DNA of 64,000 bases from Marinobacter halophilus (GTDB lineage: Bacteria; Pseudomonadota; Gammaproteobacteria; Pseudomonadales; Oleiphilaceae). Shown here piece by piece: positions 1 through 8,752 of this stretch (position 1 is the stretch's first letter; every line of letters begins with the position of its first letter). The position numbers were made by a program, and so were the translations under genes. Location of the stretch: contig NZ_PXNN01000011.1 of assembly GCF_003007685.1 (NCBI RefSeq), positions 682,001 through 746,000 on the forward strand, given 5' to 3'. The notes below the pieces were generated by a model. That model searched no databases. It was given only the letters and a program-made list of their open reading frames with translations, and was not told the DNA's origin.

Positions 1-330
1 GCCGCCGTCGGCTGGCAGGCTGGCGTAGAAGGCTGCCAGATTGGCGATGTCGGCATCGCTCAGGCCGGTTGCCTGGCCCTGCATGACCGCCGACTGGCCA
101 CCTTGGCGCTGGCCATTTTTGTAAGCTTTCAGAGAAGCCACCAGATACTGCTCTTTCTGGCCGGCCAGGTTCGGATACATCGGGATCTGGGAGATACCGT
201 TCTGCCCGTGGCAAGCCGCGCAAACCGCTGCTTTGGCTTTACCAGCTTCAGCATCGGCCGCTACAGCCGCAACCGGAACGACAGTGCCCAGAGCAAAAAG
301 ACCGGCAACCGCGAAGTGTTTCAGATTCAT
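1..330 (-). CDS. Class I c-type cytochrome, partial (C-terminus outside window)
   Basis: The first 110 residues are visible. They open with a Sec signal peptide ([10 protein letters not shown]..., probable cleavage after AVAA) and then the haem motif CAACH near residue 37. Downstream are the PNLAGQ and YL-x3-L-x-AYK-x-G-x-R blocks typical of the cytochrome c4/c553 family, including a Met (VMQG) that can serve as the distal haem ligand. The product should be a periplasmic monohaem electron carrier, or one half of a dihaem c4; the missing C-terminus decides which. The start is the only ATG that gives a proper signal peptide. It is divergent from the hydratase-family gene, with about 226 bp between start codons. 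Confidence 0.85.
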   Translation of the reverse strand, partial: MNLKHFAVAGLFALGTVVPVAAVAADAEAGKAKAAVCAACHGQNGISQIPMYPNLAGQKEQYLVASLKAYKNGQRQGGQSAVMQGQATGLSDADIANLAAFYASLPADGG

Positions 331-556
331 TGTGTTCACCCTCTCATCGTTTTAACGTTTACACACCGGCGCTTGTGACCGGACAGTAAATCAGAATTCA
401 CTTATAACACAGGCGGCCCATGGCTCAAATGTGATAGATCAAGGACATCCGTGCGACCATGGTCTTGTTTTACGCTTGAATTGAGTAAACGACAGTACGA
501 ACAAACCGTTAAACACATCCGATAACAGCGCAACCCGATTGCCGGAGACACACTTC

Positions 557-1660
557 ATGCCCGTAGAGGTCCAGGAACTCGCCTGCCGCCAAGGCCACAT
601 CGGCCTGCTGACGCTGAACGCCCCGAACACCCTGAATGCCCTGACCGAAGACATGGTCATGCAGGCTCAGGAAGCACTGGATCGGTGGGCAACAGACAGC
701 CGGATCTGCCTGGTGGTGCTGCGGGGTGCCGGTGAACGGGGCTTCTGCGCCGGCGGCAATATCCGAACGCTGTACGATGGCCTCATGGGGCATGGCGATA
801 CCGAAGCCCCCGCTCGCTTCTTTACCCGGGAATACCGCCTGAATTACCGCCTGTACCGCTTTCCCAAGCCGGTGGTTGGCGTGGCACAGGGCGTGGTAAT
901 GGGGGGCGGCCTGGGTTTGCTGTCGGCCTGCCGTTACCGCCTGGTCACTCCCGATGTAACCCTCGCCATGCCGGAAATCAGCATCGGCCTTTTTCCGGAT
1001 GTCGGGGCCAGCTGGTTTCTGAACCGTCTGCCCGGCCGCCTGGGACTGTTCATGGGTTTGACCGGCGCACGCCTTAACGTCAGCGACGCGCTTCGCGTTG
1101 GTCTGGCCGACCTGGTGGTTGACGCCGATCACACGGAAACGCTGTTGGCCCGGTTGCAAGAGGAACGCTGGACTGGCGGCCAGGCAGCCGATGACAATCG
1201 ACTGTTCCGGCTGCTCAACCAGCTCGATGCTCTGGATTATCGGGCGCTGACACCCGGCCATCTGGAGCGGCACGAGCAGACCATTGCACGGCTCAGCGCC
1301 GGCGACGAGTTGCCGGGTATTGTCGAACGGTTGCTGGCCTCAGAAAGCGACGATCCCTGGTGGCAAACCTGCATGCAAACGCTCAGACAGGGCTGCCCGG
1401 TGACTGCCTGGCTGGTGTGGAATCAATTGCGCAAAGGCCAACAGATGTCCCTGAAGGACATTTTCCGGATGGAACTGGCGATGGCAATGGAGTGTACCCG
1501 CAGGCCCGATCTGGCTGAAGGCATCCGGGCCCTGATGGTCGATAAGGATCGCTCACCAATCTGGTCGTATGCCTCCGTCGCCGATGTACCGCAGGAGGTT
1601 GTCAAGCAGCATTTTCCGCCGGTGTGGGACGATTCAGACGACCCGATGGCACTGGATTGA
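557..1660 (+). CDS. Enoyl-CoA hydratase/isomerase family protein, probable 3-hydroxyisobutyryl-CoA hydrolase
   Basis: A 367-residue crotonase-fold protein, the usual size for 3-hydroxyisobutyryl-CoA hydrolases and longer than ordinary enoyl-CoA hydratases. The oxyanion-hole blocks are visible as ERGFCAGGNIRTLYDG and GVVMGGGLGLLSACRYRL. They are followed by AMPEISIGLFPDVGASWFL, whose Glu and Asp are the catalytic pair in this subfamily. It would act in valine catabolism, releasing 3-hydroxyisobutyrate from its CoA ester. An in-frame TTG lies 18 nt upstream, but the ATG at 557 has a GGAG about 10 nt before it and is preferred. It stands alone; a neighbouring acyl-CoA gene is not present, so the exact substrate is inferred. 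Confidence 0.82.
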   Translation: MPVEVQELACRQGHIGLLTLNAPNTLNALTEDMVMQAQEALDRWATDSRICLVVLRGAGERGFCAGGNIRTLYDGLMGHGDTEAPARFFTREYRLNYRLYRFPKPVVGVAQGVVMGGGLGLLSACRYRLVTPDVTLAMPEISIGLFPDVGASWFLNRLPGRLGLFMGLTGARLNVSDALRVGLADLVVDADHTETLLARLQEERWTGGQAADDNRLFRLLNQLDALDYRALTPGHLERHEQTIARLSAGDELPGIVERLLASESDDPWWQTCMQTLRQGCPVTAWLVWNQLRKGQQMSLKDIFRMELAMAMECTRRPDLAEGIRALMVDKDRSPIWSYASVADVPQEVVKQHFPPVWDDSDDPMALD

Positions 1661-1700
1661 GCGACAACCGGTGAGAAGGCAACAGGCGCTGGCCTTCTGA

Positions 1701-2291
1701 CTAACGGGCCGCGCCCGCCTGCACCAACAGCATTTCCAGATCCTGGTTGTTGCTGGCCCGGGCAAGATCCAGCGCCGTTCGACCGCCGGTGCCCCGGTAA
1801 TGCACATCGGCCCCAGCAGCCAGCAGCATCTCGGCGGTCAGCAAATCACCGCTGTTGACCACCCTCATCAGCAGCGACTTGCCACCCTGACTGACGTTAA
1901 CGTTGGCGCCAGCTGCCAGCAGGGTCCGGACCACCGCCAGATGACCGTTTTCGGCGGCGCGAATGACCGGAGTAGAGCCGCTGTCGTCCCGGGCGTTCAC
2001 CTCTGCGCCTGCCGCCAGCAACAAACGCGCGATGCGCCGGTTGCCGTTGGCAGCCGCCACCATCAGTGGACTCTCGCCATTGCTCTCCTGGAAATCGGGG
2101 GCAACTCCTTTCGACAGAAGATCAAGAACCATTCTGTCTTCATCCGCCCTGACCGCCGCCATCAGCTGGGACGCATCCCCCGCCTGCTCAGATTGCCCGG
2201 AGCTGCCGTCGATGCTGGCACACCCTGTCGACATCACCGACACCCAACAAACGAAAAACAGAGACAGTACCTTGCCCACTTCCCTGGCCAT
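1701..2291 (-). CDS. Ankyrin-repeat lipoprotein
   Basis: A 196-residue protein starting with a lipoprotein signal peptide; the lipobox MSTGC puts the lipidated Cys at residue 24. The mature part is a run of about four ankyrin repeats, recognisable by recurring G-x-TP/SPLM-x-AA-x-NG and LLLAAGA-(D/E)-V-N blocks between residues 50 and 190. Ankyrin repeats are protein-binding scaffolds, so it is likely a periplasmic or outer-membrane-facing interaction module. No enzymatic domain is seen. It converges with the hydratase-family gene 40 bp away and is followed by tmcA on the same strand in the other direction of reading. The partner is unknown. Confidence 0.8.
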   Translation of the reverse strand: MAREVGKVLSLFFVCWVSVMSTGCASIDGSSGQSEQAGDASQLMAAVRADEDRMVLDLLSKGVAPDFQESNGESPLMVAAANGNRRIARLLLAAGAEVNARDDSGSTPVIRAAENGHLAVVRTLLAAGANVNVSQGGKSLLMRVVNSGDLLTAEMLLAAGADVHYRGTGGRTALDLARASNNQDLEMLLVQAGAAR

Positions 2292-2361
2292 AACCTGAAT
2301 TCTCTTATGTGATTTTTACAGTCATTCTGGGCAGCAAACTGCCACAATTAAATCGAGCCGG

Positions 2362-4506
2362 TCACAACTCGGGTCCGTTTTGCAGAAGTTGACAGACCAG
2401 CTGACGCAATTGCTGCTCGCCATCCCGCTGACCGGTGCACAGCCCCGCCAACTGCACTTCCCGCCAGGACCAGCCCTGAAGTACGACGTGGCACCAGAGC
2501 GCCAACGCCGGCTGGGTTGAAAACCAGGTCATGGCGCCCTGACCGGCGGCAAGCGCCTGCAACACCGGCAAGGTAAGTTCGAAGCCCCGGAAGCCTTCCG
2601 CAAAGGCGGTCAAGTCGCGCCGATCCTCCGCATCCAGCCCATGGAGCGGAGGTAAATCTGCGCCCACCGCCGCCAGCAGATGCGGATCCATCACCGACCA
2701 GTGCCTCGGGATCAAGACCTGCCAGTGGTGTGCGAAGCGGGCACGAAGCCTTTGGGCCAGGCAAGTGCCGGCCGGCGACAGGCCCTGCAATAGTTGCAGG
2801 GGAAACTCTCCGGTGGTCGCTTCCTGCTGCAGCCCGACACGCACCACCTGCAAACCACTAGCCTGCCAGAATGCCAGTAATCCCCGGTTGCCGCCAAAGC
2901 TGGTGCCCAGAGTATCCAGCCCCTGTTGCTGGCAGGCGGTCGCAGCGGCCGCAACCAGGCGTCGCCCGATGCCAAGGTGGCGGGCCTGTTCCGATACCGC
3001 AATTCGAACGATCCGGAGTGTTCTCAGCTTGGCCGCCTCCGGAAAACCGCCGTGGCTGGCCAGGGATTGCGCCAGCAGGTGACCCCTGAGCCGGCGTTTG
3101 CCCTGAACCACCTGATCTGCCAGTTCTTCCGACAGCCCGCCTTCCACCGCTCCCCAGAGCACACCCACGGTTCGACCCTGATACAACGCGCGCCAGGATT
3201 GCGCCGCCGGGTCATCCAGCCATTGCCGCAGGTCTGCCGGAGTGGTCCGGTAATGGGCATCCACCAGCAGGCCAAAGGCTTCCGCCAGCTCAACCTCGCT
3301 GGCCTGCGACGGCGACCAGGTCTCAAGGGTGACCTGAGCCGCATCAGCAATTGAACTTGCCGGCCCCTCTGCCGCCAGCAGAAACATCTCAAACACCAGT
3401 TTTTCCAGGGGGTCGCCAGGCGCCCAGCGCACCGGCTGCTGAATCGAGACACCTCGCCACTGCGGAGTTTCCCGATCCAGAATATCCCGGAACCGGATCG
3501 CAAAGCCCCGGCCGGTGCCTTCATAGCCATGTACCGTGCTGGCAAAGGCTACTCTGGGCCAGCCCAGCAGGATATCCCGCAGCCAATGCGCTGGCAGGCC
3601 GGCAGCTTCATCCACCAGCACGACTTCAGCTTCCGGGCGTTCGAATAACAGTTCGCGAACCGGGACAAAGCTCAGGCGCTGACCGCCACGGGTGATTAAC
3701 TCAACCTCCGACTGCTCCGCCAGATCCTCCGCCAGTTCGAGCACGGCATGCCGGAACAGGCTGTGCAGGTTATCGCGCGAAGGTGCAGTGACGATGACTC
3801 GCTGCCGGCCGGCCAGTAACAGGCGGGCGGCAGCGATACCGAGGGCGGCGGATTTACCGCGCCCCCGGTCTGCGGTGATCACCAGAGGCCGGCGGCGGCG
3901 GCCCTGGCCAAAGTGCAGAAGCTGTTGGATCAGATCTTGCTGCTGCTCGGTGGTTCCCGGTAGGAACGGGCTGCCCTGCGTCGGCAGTTCGGGCAGGTCC
4001 GGCGGGGCGCTGGCCCGTGCCCTTACCCGGATAACGGAAGGGTCTTGCGCCAGTTTGCGGGCAAGCCGGGCGGCGAACGGGTGGTTTTGCGCCTGCTCCA
4101 GGCCGGTTCGGGCGTAATCCGGGTCGGCGTGATCGGGCCAGGAGGCCAGCGCGGGCATTAACCAGAACAGCAAGCCGCCGGCCTGCAGGGTGCCGGAGAG
4201 TGCGGCAATGGCGTCCGGCGGGTTGCCCTGCCAGCCATCCCAGATCAGCAGGCTGGTTTCCCGGCCCAGCCATTGTCGGTATTGACTGGCCTGCAAGTGC
4301 GGCATACCAACCGCTTCGGCGTGCTCGGGGCGGCCTATCCAGAGGCTGTGGCTGGTATTGAGCTGTGGCAGCTGCTGACGAATCCAGGCGAGCGCGTGTT
4401 GTTGATCGCCCTCTACCAGAACGAGGCGTCGATGGCCCTGGGCCGCCAGAGCGGCCTGCAAGTCGGACCAGGCGTGTTCTGGTGCGGAGGTGGGATCAGT
4501 GGTCAT
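2362..4506 (-). CDS. tmcA: tRNA(Met) cytidine acetyltransferase TmcA
   Basis: A 714-residue protein with the TmcA/Nat10 architecture: an N-terminal DUF1726-like domain, a RecD-like helicase domain with Walker A ADRGRGKSAALG (about residue 210) and Walker B VVLVDEAAGLPAHW, then a GNAT acetyltransferase domain (RIVRIAVSEQARHLGIGRRL) and a C-terminal tRNA-binding region. It uses acetyl-CoA and ATP to form N4-acetylcytidine at the wobble position 34 of elongator tRNA(Met), which secures AUG decoding. Its ATG directly abuts the stop codon of the DUF2237 gene (TGAATG) and has no clear own ribosome site, so translation is probably coupled. The length is slightly above the E. coli enzyme. Confidence 0.93.
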   Translation of the reverse strand: MTTDPTSAPEHAWSDLQAALAAQGHRRLVLVEGDQQHALAWIRQQLPQLNTSHSLWIGRPEHAEAVGMPHLQASQYRQWLGRETSLLIWDGWQGNPPDAIAALSGTLQAGGLLFWLMPALASWPDHADPDYARTGLEQAQNHPFAARLARKLAQDPSVIRVRARASAPPDLPELPTQGSPFLPGTTEQQQDLIQQLLHFGQGRRRRPLVITADRGRGKSAALGIAAARLLLAGRQRVIVTAPSRDNLHSLFRHAVLELAEDLAEQSEVELITRGGQRLSFVPVRELLFERPEAEVVLVDEAAGLPAHWLRDILLGWPRVAFASTVHGYEGTGRGFAIRFRDILDRETPQWRGVSIQQPVRWAPGDPLEKLVFEMFLLAAEGPASSIADAAQVTLETWSPSQASEVELAEAFGLLVDAHYRTTPADLRQWLDDPAAQSWRALYQGRTVGVLWGAVEGGLSEELADQVVQGKRRLRGHLLAQSLASHGGFPEAAKLRTLRIVRIAVSEQARHLGIGRRLVAAAATACQQQGLDTLGTSFGGNRGLLAFWQASGLQVVRVGLQQEATTGEFPLQLLQGLSPAGTCLAQRLRARFAHHWQVLIPRHWSVMDPHLLAAVGADLPPLHGLDAEDRRDLTAFAEGFRGFELTLPVLQALAAGQGAMTWFSTQPALALWCHVVLQGWSWREVQLAGLCTGQRDGEQQLRQLVCQLLQNGPEL

Positions 4507-4884
4507 TCAGCTGAGGTCGGCGGTGTGGGCTTTGAGGTCGTTGAGCTGGCAGACTTCGAGGGCGTTTTGGTGAGTAGCCCGCAGTTTGACCCGGGGTGCG
4601 CACTTGGCTTCGAAGGCTTCTTGCCAGCGTCCGGCGCAGAGGCACCAGCTGTCGCCGGGCTTGAGGCCGGGGAAGCCGAATTCCGGCCTGGGAGTGGAAA
4701 GGTCGTTGCCCTGGGCTTTGGAGTAGTCGAGAAAGTCTGCGGTGACGATGGTGCAGACGGTGTGGTTGCCAAAATCATCCGGGCCGGTATTGCAGCAGCC
4801 GTCCCGGTAGAAGCCGGTTTTCGGGTCTGTGCCGCAGGTTTCCAGTTTTTCGCCCAGTACGTTCAATGCTTCAGATTTTTCCAT
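4507..4884 (-). CDS. DUF2237 family protein
   Basis: A 125-residue soluble protein with the cysteine-rich conserved blocks of DUF2237: TCGTDPKTGFYRDGCCNTG, DDFGNHTVC, and PGDSWCLCAGRWQEA followed by P-x-V-x-L-x-ATH. The family is widespread in bacteria and has no established function; the conserved Cys and Asp residues suggest metal binding or a redox role, which is inference. AGAAGG sits about 8 nt before the ATG. The gene is directly followed by tmcA with no intergenic base, so the two form an operon. Its start lies 26 nt from the 113-bp hairpin element, which therefore occupies its promoter region. Confidence 0.85.
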   Translation of the reverse strand: MEKSEALNVLGEKLETCGTDPKTGFYRDGCCNTGPDDFGNHTVCTIVTADFLDYSKAQGNDLSTPRPEFGFPGLKPGDSWCLCAGRWQEAFEAKCAPRVKLRATHQNALEVCQLNDLKAHTADLS

Positions 4885-4909
4885 GACTTAACCTTCTGAT
4901 TATGGTGTT

Positions 4910-5022
4910 AACAGGCTTCGGGCAGGCTTTCCAAAACACGCTCCTTCGGCACATCCATGTGACGCTTGGGCTCCGCCATCCCTGGCTCCGCACAGTTTTG
5001 GAAAGCCTGCCCGAAGCCTGTT
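4910..5022. repeat. 113-bp hairpin element with perfect 28-bp inverted arms
   Basis: The left arm at 4910-4937 and right arm at 4995-5022 are exact reverse complements over 28 bp (left arm begins AACAGGCTTCGGG). The 57-nt interior itself contains two short hairpins: CACAT-CC-ATGTG at 4950-4961 and GCCA-TCCC-TGGC at 4975-4986. A single strand would fold into a long stem topped by two small stem-loops. No open reading frame or clear target-site duplication is seen. This resembles a REP/MITE-type palindromic repeat rather than a terminator, because there is no T-tract. It sits between two divergent genes, upstream of the helicase start and of DUF2237. Confidence 0.75.
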
Positions 5023-5120
5023 TTCATACCCCGGAGCTGTATTCGCTCTGCCCGACCGCCTTTATGGCAATTATGCGGCAGCGCTATTCCCACTACCAGT
5101 TGGCCAGTACAATAGCGCCC

Positions 5121-7397
5121 ATGCCTACCAAACCCCAAATCCCTGATACTTCTTACCTGCCGGATTTTCTGACCGATGAGCAGCGGGCGATCATTACCGC
5201 CGGTTACGAGCATTCGGTGATCACCGCTGTTGCCGGCAGTGGCAAGACCTCTACCCTGGCCTGGCGGATCCGGTTTCTGTTGGCGCAGGGGCATGATCCG
5301 GACCGGGTGCTGGTGTTGATGTTCAACCGCAGTGCGCGGGTGGATTTCGAGCGCAAGCTGCAGGAGGTGTGTGCCCAGTCCGGGCTGGCGCTGCCGGAGA
5401 TCCGGACTTACCACGCCATGGGGCTGCGGTTGTATAAGCGCTTTGTTCGGGAGGGCTATCTGCCGGGGTTTTCGGACAAGATTCTGACCGAGCAGGAGAT
5501 TGCCTACCAGGCCTGGATGCTGACGCGGCGGTTGGCGCCGGAGGATCTGGCGGATGAGATCCGGCGCAACAAGAAGGAATTTGTGGAGACGGCGACGGGG
5601 TTTATTGATCTGGTGAAGACCGGTCTGTCGCCGGCGGAGGTGGTGTTCGAGGAGCTGGGGTATTCAGACAAACACCGGTATCTGATCGATCTGTTCCACA
5701 GCTTTGAGCAGTGGCGTAAGGGCCAGAGCCGGATCAGTTATGCCGATATGCTGTATGAGCCGGTGATGGCGATTCATCAGAACCAGCCGTTGCAGCGGCT
5801 GGTGGGCAACAAGATGGATCTGATTCTGGTGGATGAGTACCAGGACACCAATGAGATTCAACATCTGTTGCTGCGTTTTGTCGCCGGGGATCGGGCCCGG
5901 GTAACGGTGGTGGGAGATCCAGACCAGACGATTTACGAGTTCCGGGGCGCGCGGCCGGAGTTTATTCTGCGGCGGTTCAGTGATGAGTTCGAGAGCCCGC
6001 TGGAGCAGTCGCTCAGCTATACCTTCCGTTATGGCCATCAGGTGGCGCTGTTGGCGAATCATCTGATTTGTCACAACACCGGGCGCAAGGATGTGCTGTG
6101 CCACTCGCACCCGTCGACGCCAGCTACCGCGGTGGCGCTGCATCGGGCCGAGAACGATGGCGATCAGGTGCTGAAGATTGTGCGCCAGCAGGATGAAGTG
6201 CTGAACAGCCAGACTGCGATTCTGTTCCGGGTCTGGAGCCAGAGCGTGCCGATTGAGCTCAAACTGTTGGCGCGGCAGATTCCGTATCGGATTGATGCCG
6301 GCAAGGGCGCGTTGTTCAGTCGTGAAGTGCAGGCCATTACGGCGCTGCTGATGGTGGTGACAGGCAGATTGAAGTTGCTGCCGGATACCGATCGACTGGA
6401 CCTGGCCCGGCAGTTGCTGAGGTTTCCCCATGTTGGTCTGAAGGAAGCGGAGCTGGAGAACCTGGCGCAATTTTTGGCAGCGTTTGACGGAGCCTGGCAT
6501 GAACGCTTGCTGGCGATGGACTTTGACGCGCTGGCGCCGATGCAGGCCCGCAAGCTGCGAAAACTGGGCGAGGTGCTGGCGCAGCTTGAGAGGTATAAGG
6601 GGCCGGTGGCGGGTCTGATCAGCGTGTACGCAGACCACATGGATCTTTATGAGGGCATTCGAAGCCTGGCACTGACCCACGACAGTGCCGAGGAGCGGAT
6701 TGACACGGTTCAGGGCTTCCGGGACTACCTGAAGAATCTGGATGTGGATGCCGCCGGGGCGCTGGATCATCTCAAGGCGCTGCGACAGCAGGCCGGGGAA
6801 AAACGGGATCACGGTGTGCTGCTGTCCACCATTCACCGTACCAAAGGCCTGGAATGGCCGGTGGTGATCATTCCGGGCCTGCAGGAGAAGTATCTGCCCT
6901 ACAGCCCTCGGCCACAAGACGATGCCCGCGCCGCGCTGGAAAGCGAGCGCCGGCTGCTCTACGTGGGCATGACCCGGACCCGTAATGCACTGCACCTGAT
7001 CACCCGTCCAGCCAGCCCGAAACCCCACCTTGAAGGTGACCAGGGGCCAAGCCGGTTTGTGTCTGAATTCTGTTTCGAGCTGTCCCATGAACTCGGAACC
7101 GCTCTGGATCAGGGGCATCCTGCGCCAGAGCAGTCACTGGCAGTGAGTGTCCCGCTGACCGCCATAAGCCTCCGTTATGCGGAGCGTGAGGGCGTGGTTA
7201 TCGAAGGTCAGGGTGCGCCCGTTGACCAGACCCCGGAACCGGTCTGGCATCAACAACGGGTAGTGCATGCCATCTTTGGCAGCGGAGACGTAATTTCCGA
7301 AGATGAAAGCTCGTTCGAGGTGCGCTTTGCCAATGGCGATACACTCAACTTCAGCAAGAAGAGCGCCCACCTGTATTTCACGATCACCTCTGAATAA
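5121..7397 (+). CDS. UvrD/Rep-type superfamily 1A ATP-dependent DNA helicase
   Basis: A 758-residue helicase with all SF1A motifs: I AVAGSGKT (residues 36-43), II ILVDEYQDTNEIQ, III VVGDPDQTIYEFRGA, V STIHRTKGLEWPVVIIPG and VI ERRLLYVGMTRTRNALHL. It should be a 3'-to-5' DNA translocase in repair or replication restart. It is not UvrD itself; the C-terminal tail of about 100 residues ends in a short Tudor-like stretch (VVHAIFGSGDVIS). The frame is open further upstream to 4902, but that would read through the inverted-repeat element, and the sequence from the ATG at 5121 begins with the normal QxxAI block for this family. I therefore start it at 5121. Confidence 0.88.
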   Translation: MPTKPQIPDTSYLPDFLTDEQRAIITAGYEHSVITAVAGSGKTSTLAWRIRFLLAQGHDPDRVLVLMFNRSARVDFERKLQEVCAQSGLALPEIRTYHAMGLRLYKRFVREGYLPGFSDKILTEQEIAYQAWMLTRRLAPEDLADEIRRNKKEFVETATGFIDLVKTGLSPAEVVFEELGYSDKHRYLIDLFHSFEQWRKGQSRISYADMLYEPVMAIHQNQPLQRLVGNKMDLILVDEYQDTNEIQHLLLRFVAGDRARVTVVGDPDQTIYEFRGARPEFILRRFSDEFESPLEQSLSYTFRYGHQVALLANHLICHNTGRKDVLCHSHPSTPATAVALHRAENDGDQVLKIVRQQDEVLNSQTAILFRVWSQSVPIELKLLARQIPYRIDAGKGALFSREVQAITALLMVVTGRLKLLPDTDRLDLARQLLRFPHVGLKEAELENLAQFLAAFDGAWHERLLAMDFDALAPMQARKLRKLGEVLAQLERYKGPVAGLISVYADHMDLYEGIRSLALTHDSAEERIDTVQGFRDYLKNLDVDAAGALDHLKALRQQAGEKRDHGVLLSTIHRTKGLEWPVVIIPGLQEKYLPYSPRPQDDARAALESERRLLYVGMTRTRNALHLITRPASPKPHLEGDQGPSRFVSEFCFELSHELGTALDQGHPAPEQSLAVSVPLTAISLRYAEREGVVIEGQGAPVDQTPEPVWHQQRVVHAIFGSGDVISEDESSFEVRFANGDTLNFSKKSAHLYFTITSE

Positions 7398-7562
7398 ATC
7401 TGTTTTGTCGGTGAACTGCGTACAATTCCGGACGTACTCGAAACTGTCATTTGTTTGTTTTTTGAGGCCTACTGCCCTAAATTCCGAGCAACATAGTAAT
7501 TTCTTGGAATTTTCGTTCCTGATTAGATTTGCAGGAAATAATAACTAAATAGGAGGTTCTGC

Positions 7563-8699
7563 ATGAAGATCATGCGCCCGGTCGTCTTGGCGGCCCTTGC
7601 CACATCCCTTACAACCCCCGCCCTGGCCGATCGCCAGGAAACCATTTACCTGAACCCGTTTGCCGGCTTCCAACTGTTTGACGACAAACGGGATCTGAGC
7701 GAAACCGGCACTTTCGGTGTTGGTGTGGAATACCGCTTCCTGCCGCGCTGGTCGGTCGAAGCGCTCTACTCACGGGCAGACGCCAACCAGAAATACACTT
7801 CGGGCTCGTCCGAATTTCAGGAACTTCGCATCGACGGCACCTACTACTTCGCCGGCCCAGATGCTGCCTGGAACCCGTACGTCTCTCTGGGTGCGGGCCA
7901 TGCCGAGTTTGGCGTTGATGACAATCGTGGACTCAACACCGCTGGCAGTGATCATGAAGAAACCCGGGTTAACGTTGGCGTCGGTTTCCGCTACAACGTC
8001 AGCGATGTCATTTCGATCCGAGGTGATCTGAGAGAATTCCACGGCATCGACGAAAGCACCTTCGACACTATGGCTTCACTGGGCCTGAGCTGGGCCTTCA
8101 CGCGCACAGTTGCTTCGGCGAAACCGGCCCCGGCGCCAACTCCCGCACCGGCTCCAGTTGACTCCGATGGTGACGGCGTGCCGGACAATCGTGATCAGTG
8201 CCCGAACACCCCGGCCGGCGCTCAGGTAGACAGCCGTGGCTGCCCGCTCGACAGCGACCGTGATGGCGTGGCCGATTACCGGGATGAATGCCCGAACACT
8301 GCTGCTGGCGCAACCGTCGATGAGAAAGGCTGTGAAGGCGTCACCGAAACCATCGAGACCATTGAACTTCGAGTTCAGTTTCCCACCAACAGTTCGGTAA
8401 TTGATGCCACCTACGACAGCGAGATCCGTCGGGTCGCTGATTTCATGGAAGAGTACCCGGAAACCTCTGTGGAAATTGCCGGCCACTCTGACAGCATTGG
8501 CGACGCCGAGTACAACCGGTTCCTGTCTCAGCGTCGTGCCGAAGCTGTGGCTAACCGCCTGACCAGCGTGCTGGGCGTCGATCCGGAGCGTGTATCTGCA
8601 GTCGGTTATGGCGAAGCCGAGCCGGTTGCCTCAAACGCCACCCCGGCTGGCCGTACCCAGAACCGTCGTGTTGAAGCCCGCATTCAGGTTCGTCGCTAA
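7563..8699 (+). CDS. OmpA-family outer-membrane porin with thrombospondin type 3 repeats
   Basis: A 378-residue OprF/OmpA-like protein. It has a signal peptide (cleavage after PALA) and an eight-strand beta-barrel region to about residue 180. A Pro/Ala linker (KPAPAPTPAPAPVD) follows, then two calcium-binding TSP3-type repeats (DSDGDGVPDNRDQCPNT, DSDRDGVADYRDECPNT). The C-terminal OmpA peptidoglycan-binding domain contains EIAGHSDSIGDAEYN and LSQRRAEAV. It should anchor the outer membrane to the cell wall. A strong AGGAGG lies 6 nt before the ATG. A 165-bp AT-rich leader precedes it and a clear hairpin terminator follows, so it is monocistronic. Confidence 0.93.
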   Translation: MKIMRPVVLAALATSLTTPALADRQETIYLNPFAGFQLFDDKRDLSETGTFGVGVEYRFLPRWSVEALYSRADANQKYTSGSSEFQELRIDGTYYFAGPDAAWNPYVSLGAGHAEFGVDDNRGLNTAGSDHEETRVNVGVGFRYNVSDVISIRGDLREFHGIDESTFDTMASLGLSWAFTRTVASAKPAPAPTPAPAPVDSDGDGVPDNRDQCPNTPAGAQVDSRGCPLDSDRDGVADYRDECPNTAAGATVDEKGCEGVTETIETIELRVQFPTNSSVIDATYDSEIRRVADFMEEYPETSVEIAGHSDSIGDAEYNRFLSQRRAEAVANRLTSVLGVDPERVSAVGYGEAEPVASNATPAGRTQNRRVEARIQVRR

Positions 8700-8723
8700 C
8701 GACAACCTGTTCGGGACTGAATG

Positions 8724-8752
8724 ATAAGGCGCCTTCGGGCGCCTTATTTTTT
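8724..8752 (+). terminator. Rho-independent terminator after the OmpA-family gene
   Basis: A 10-bp perfect stem (ATAAGGCGCC / GGCGCCTTAT) with a TTCG tetraloop is followed by a run of six T. It lies 25 nt past the porin stop codon. The stop codon of the converging methyltransferase gene (8744-8746) is inside the right arm, so the hairpin overlaps that gene's end. Confidence 0.92.

Noticed and set aside
430..443. TGTGATAGATCAAG upstream of the hydratase-family gene, possible CRP or FNR site
   Set aside because: Only one half of a CRP site is present and the FNR halves are spaced by two bases instead of four.
1674..1698. Hairpin AGAAGGC / GCCTTCT after the hydratase-family gene
   Set aside because: Seven-bp stem with an 11-nt loop and no T-tract on either side, so not a convincing terminator.
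4902..5120. Upstream extension of the helicase frame through the hairpin element
   Set aside because: The extension would translate the inverted repeat, and the family's conserved start follows the ATG at 5121.
5664..7118. 484-codon open frame on the minus strand opposite the helicase
   Set aside because: It mirrors the helicase gene, whose SF1 motifs are all intact on the plus strand; the reverse product is rich in His, Gln and Arg and has no domain.
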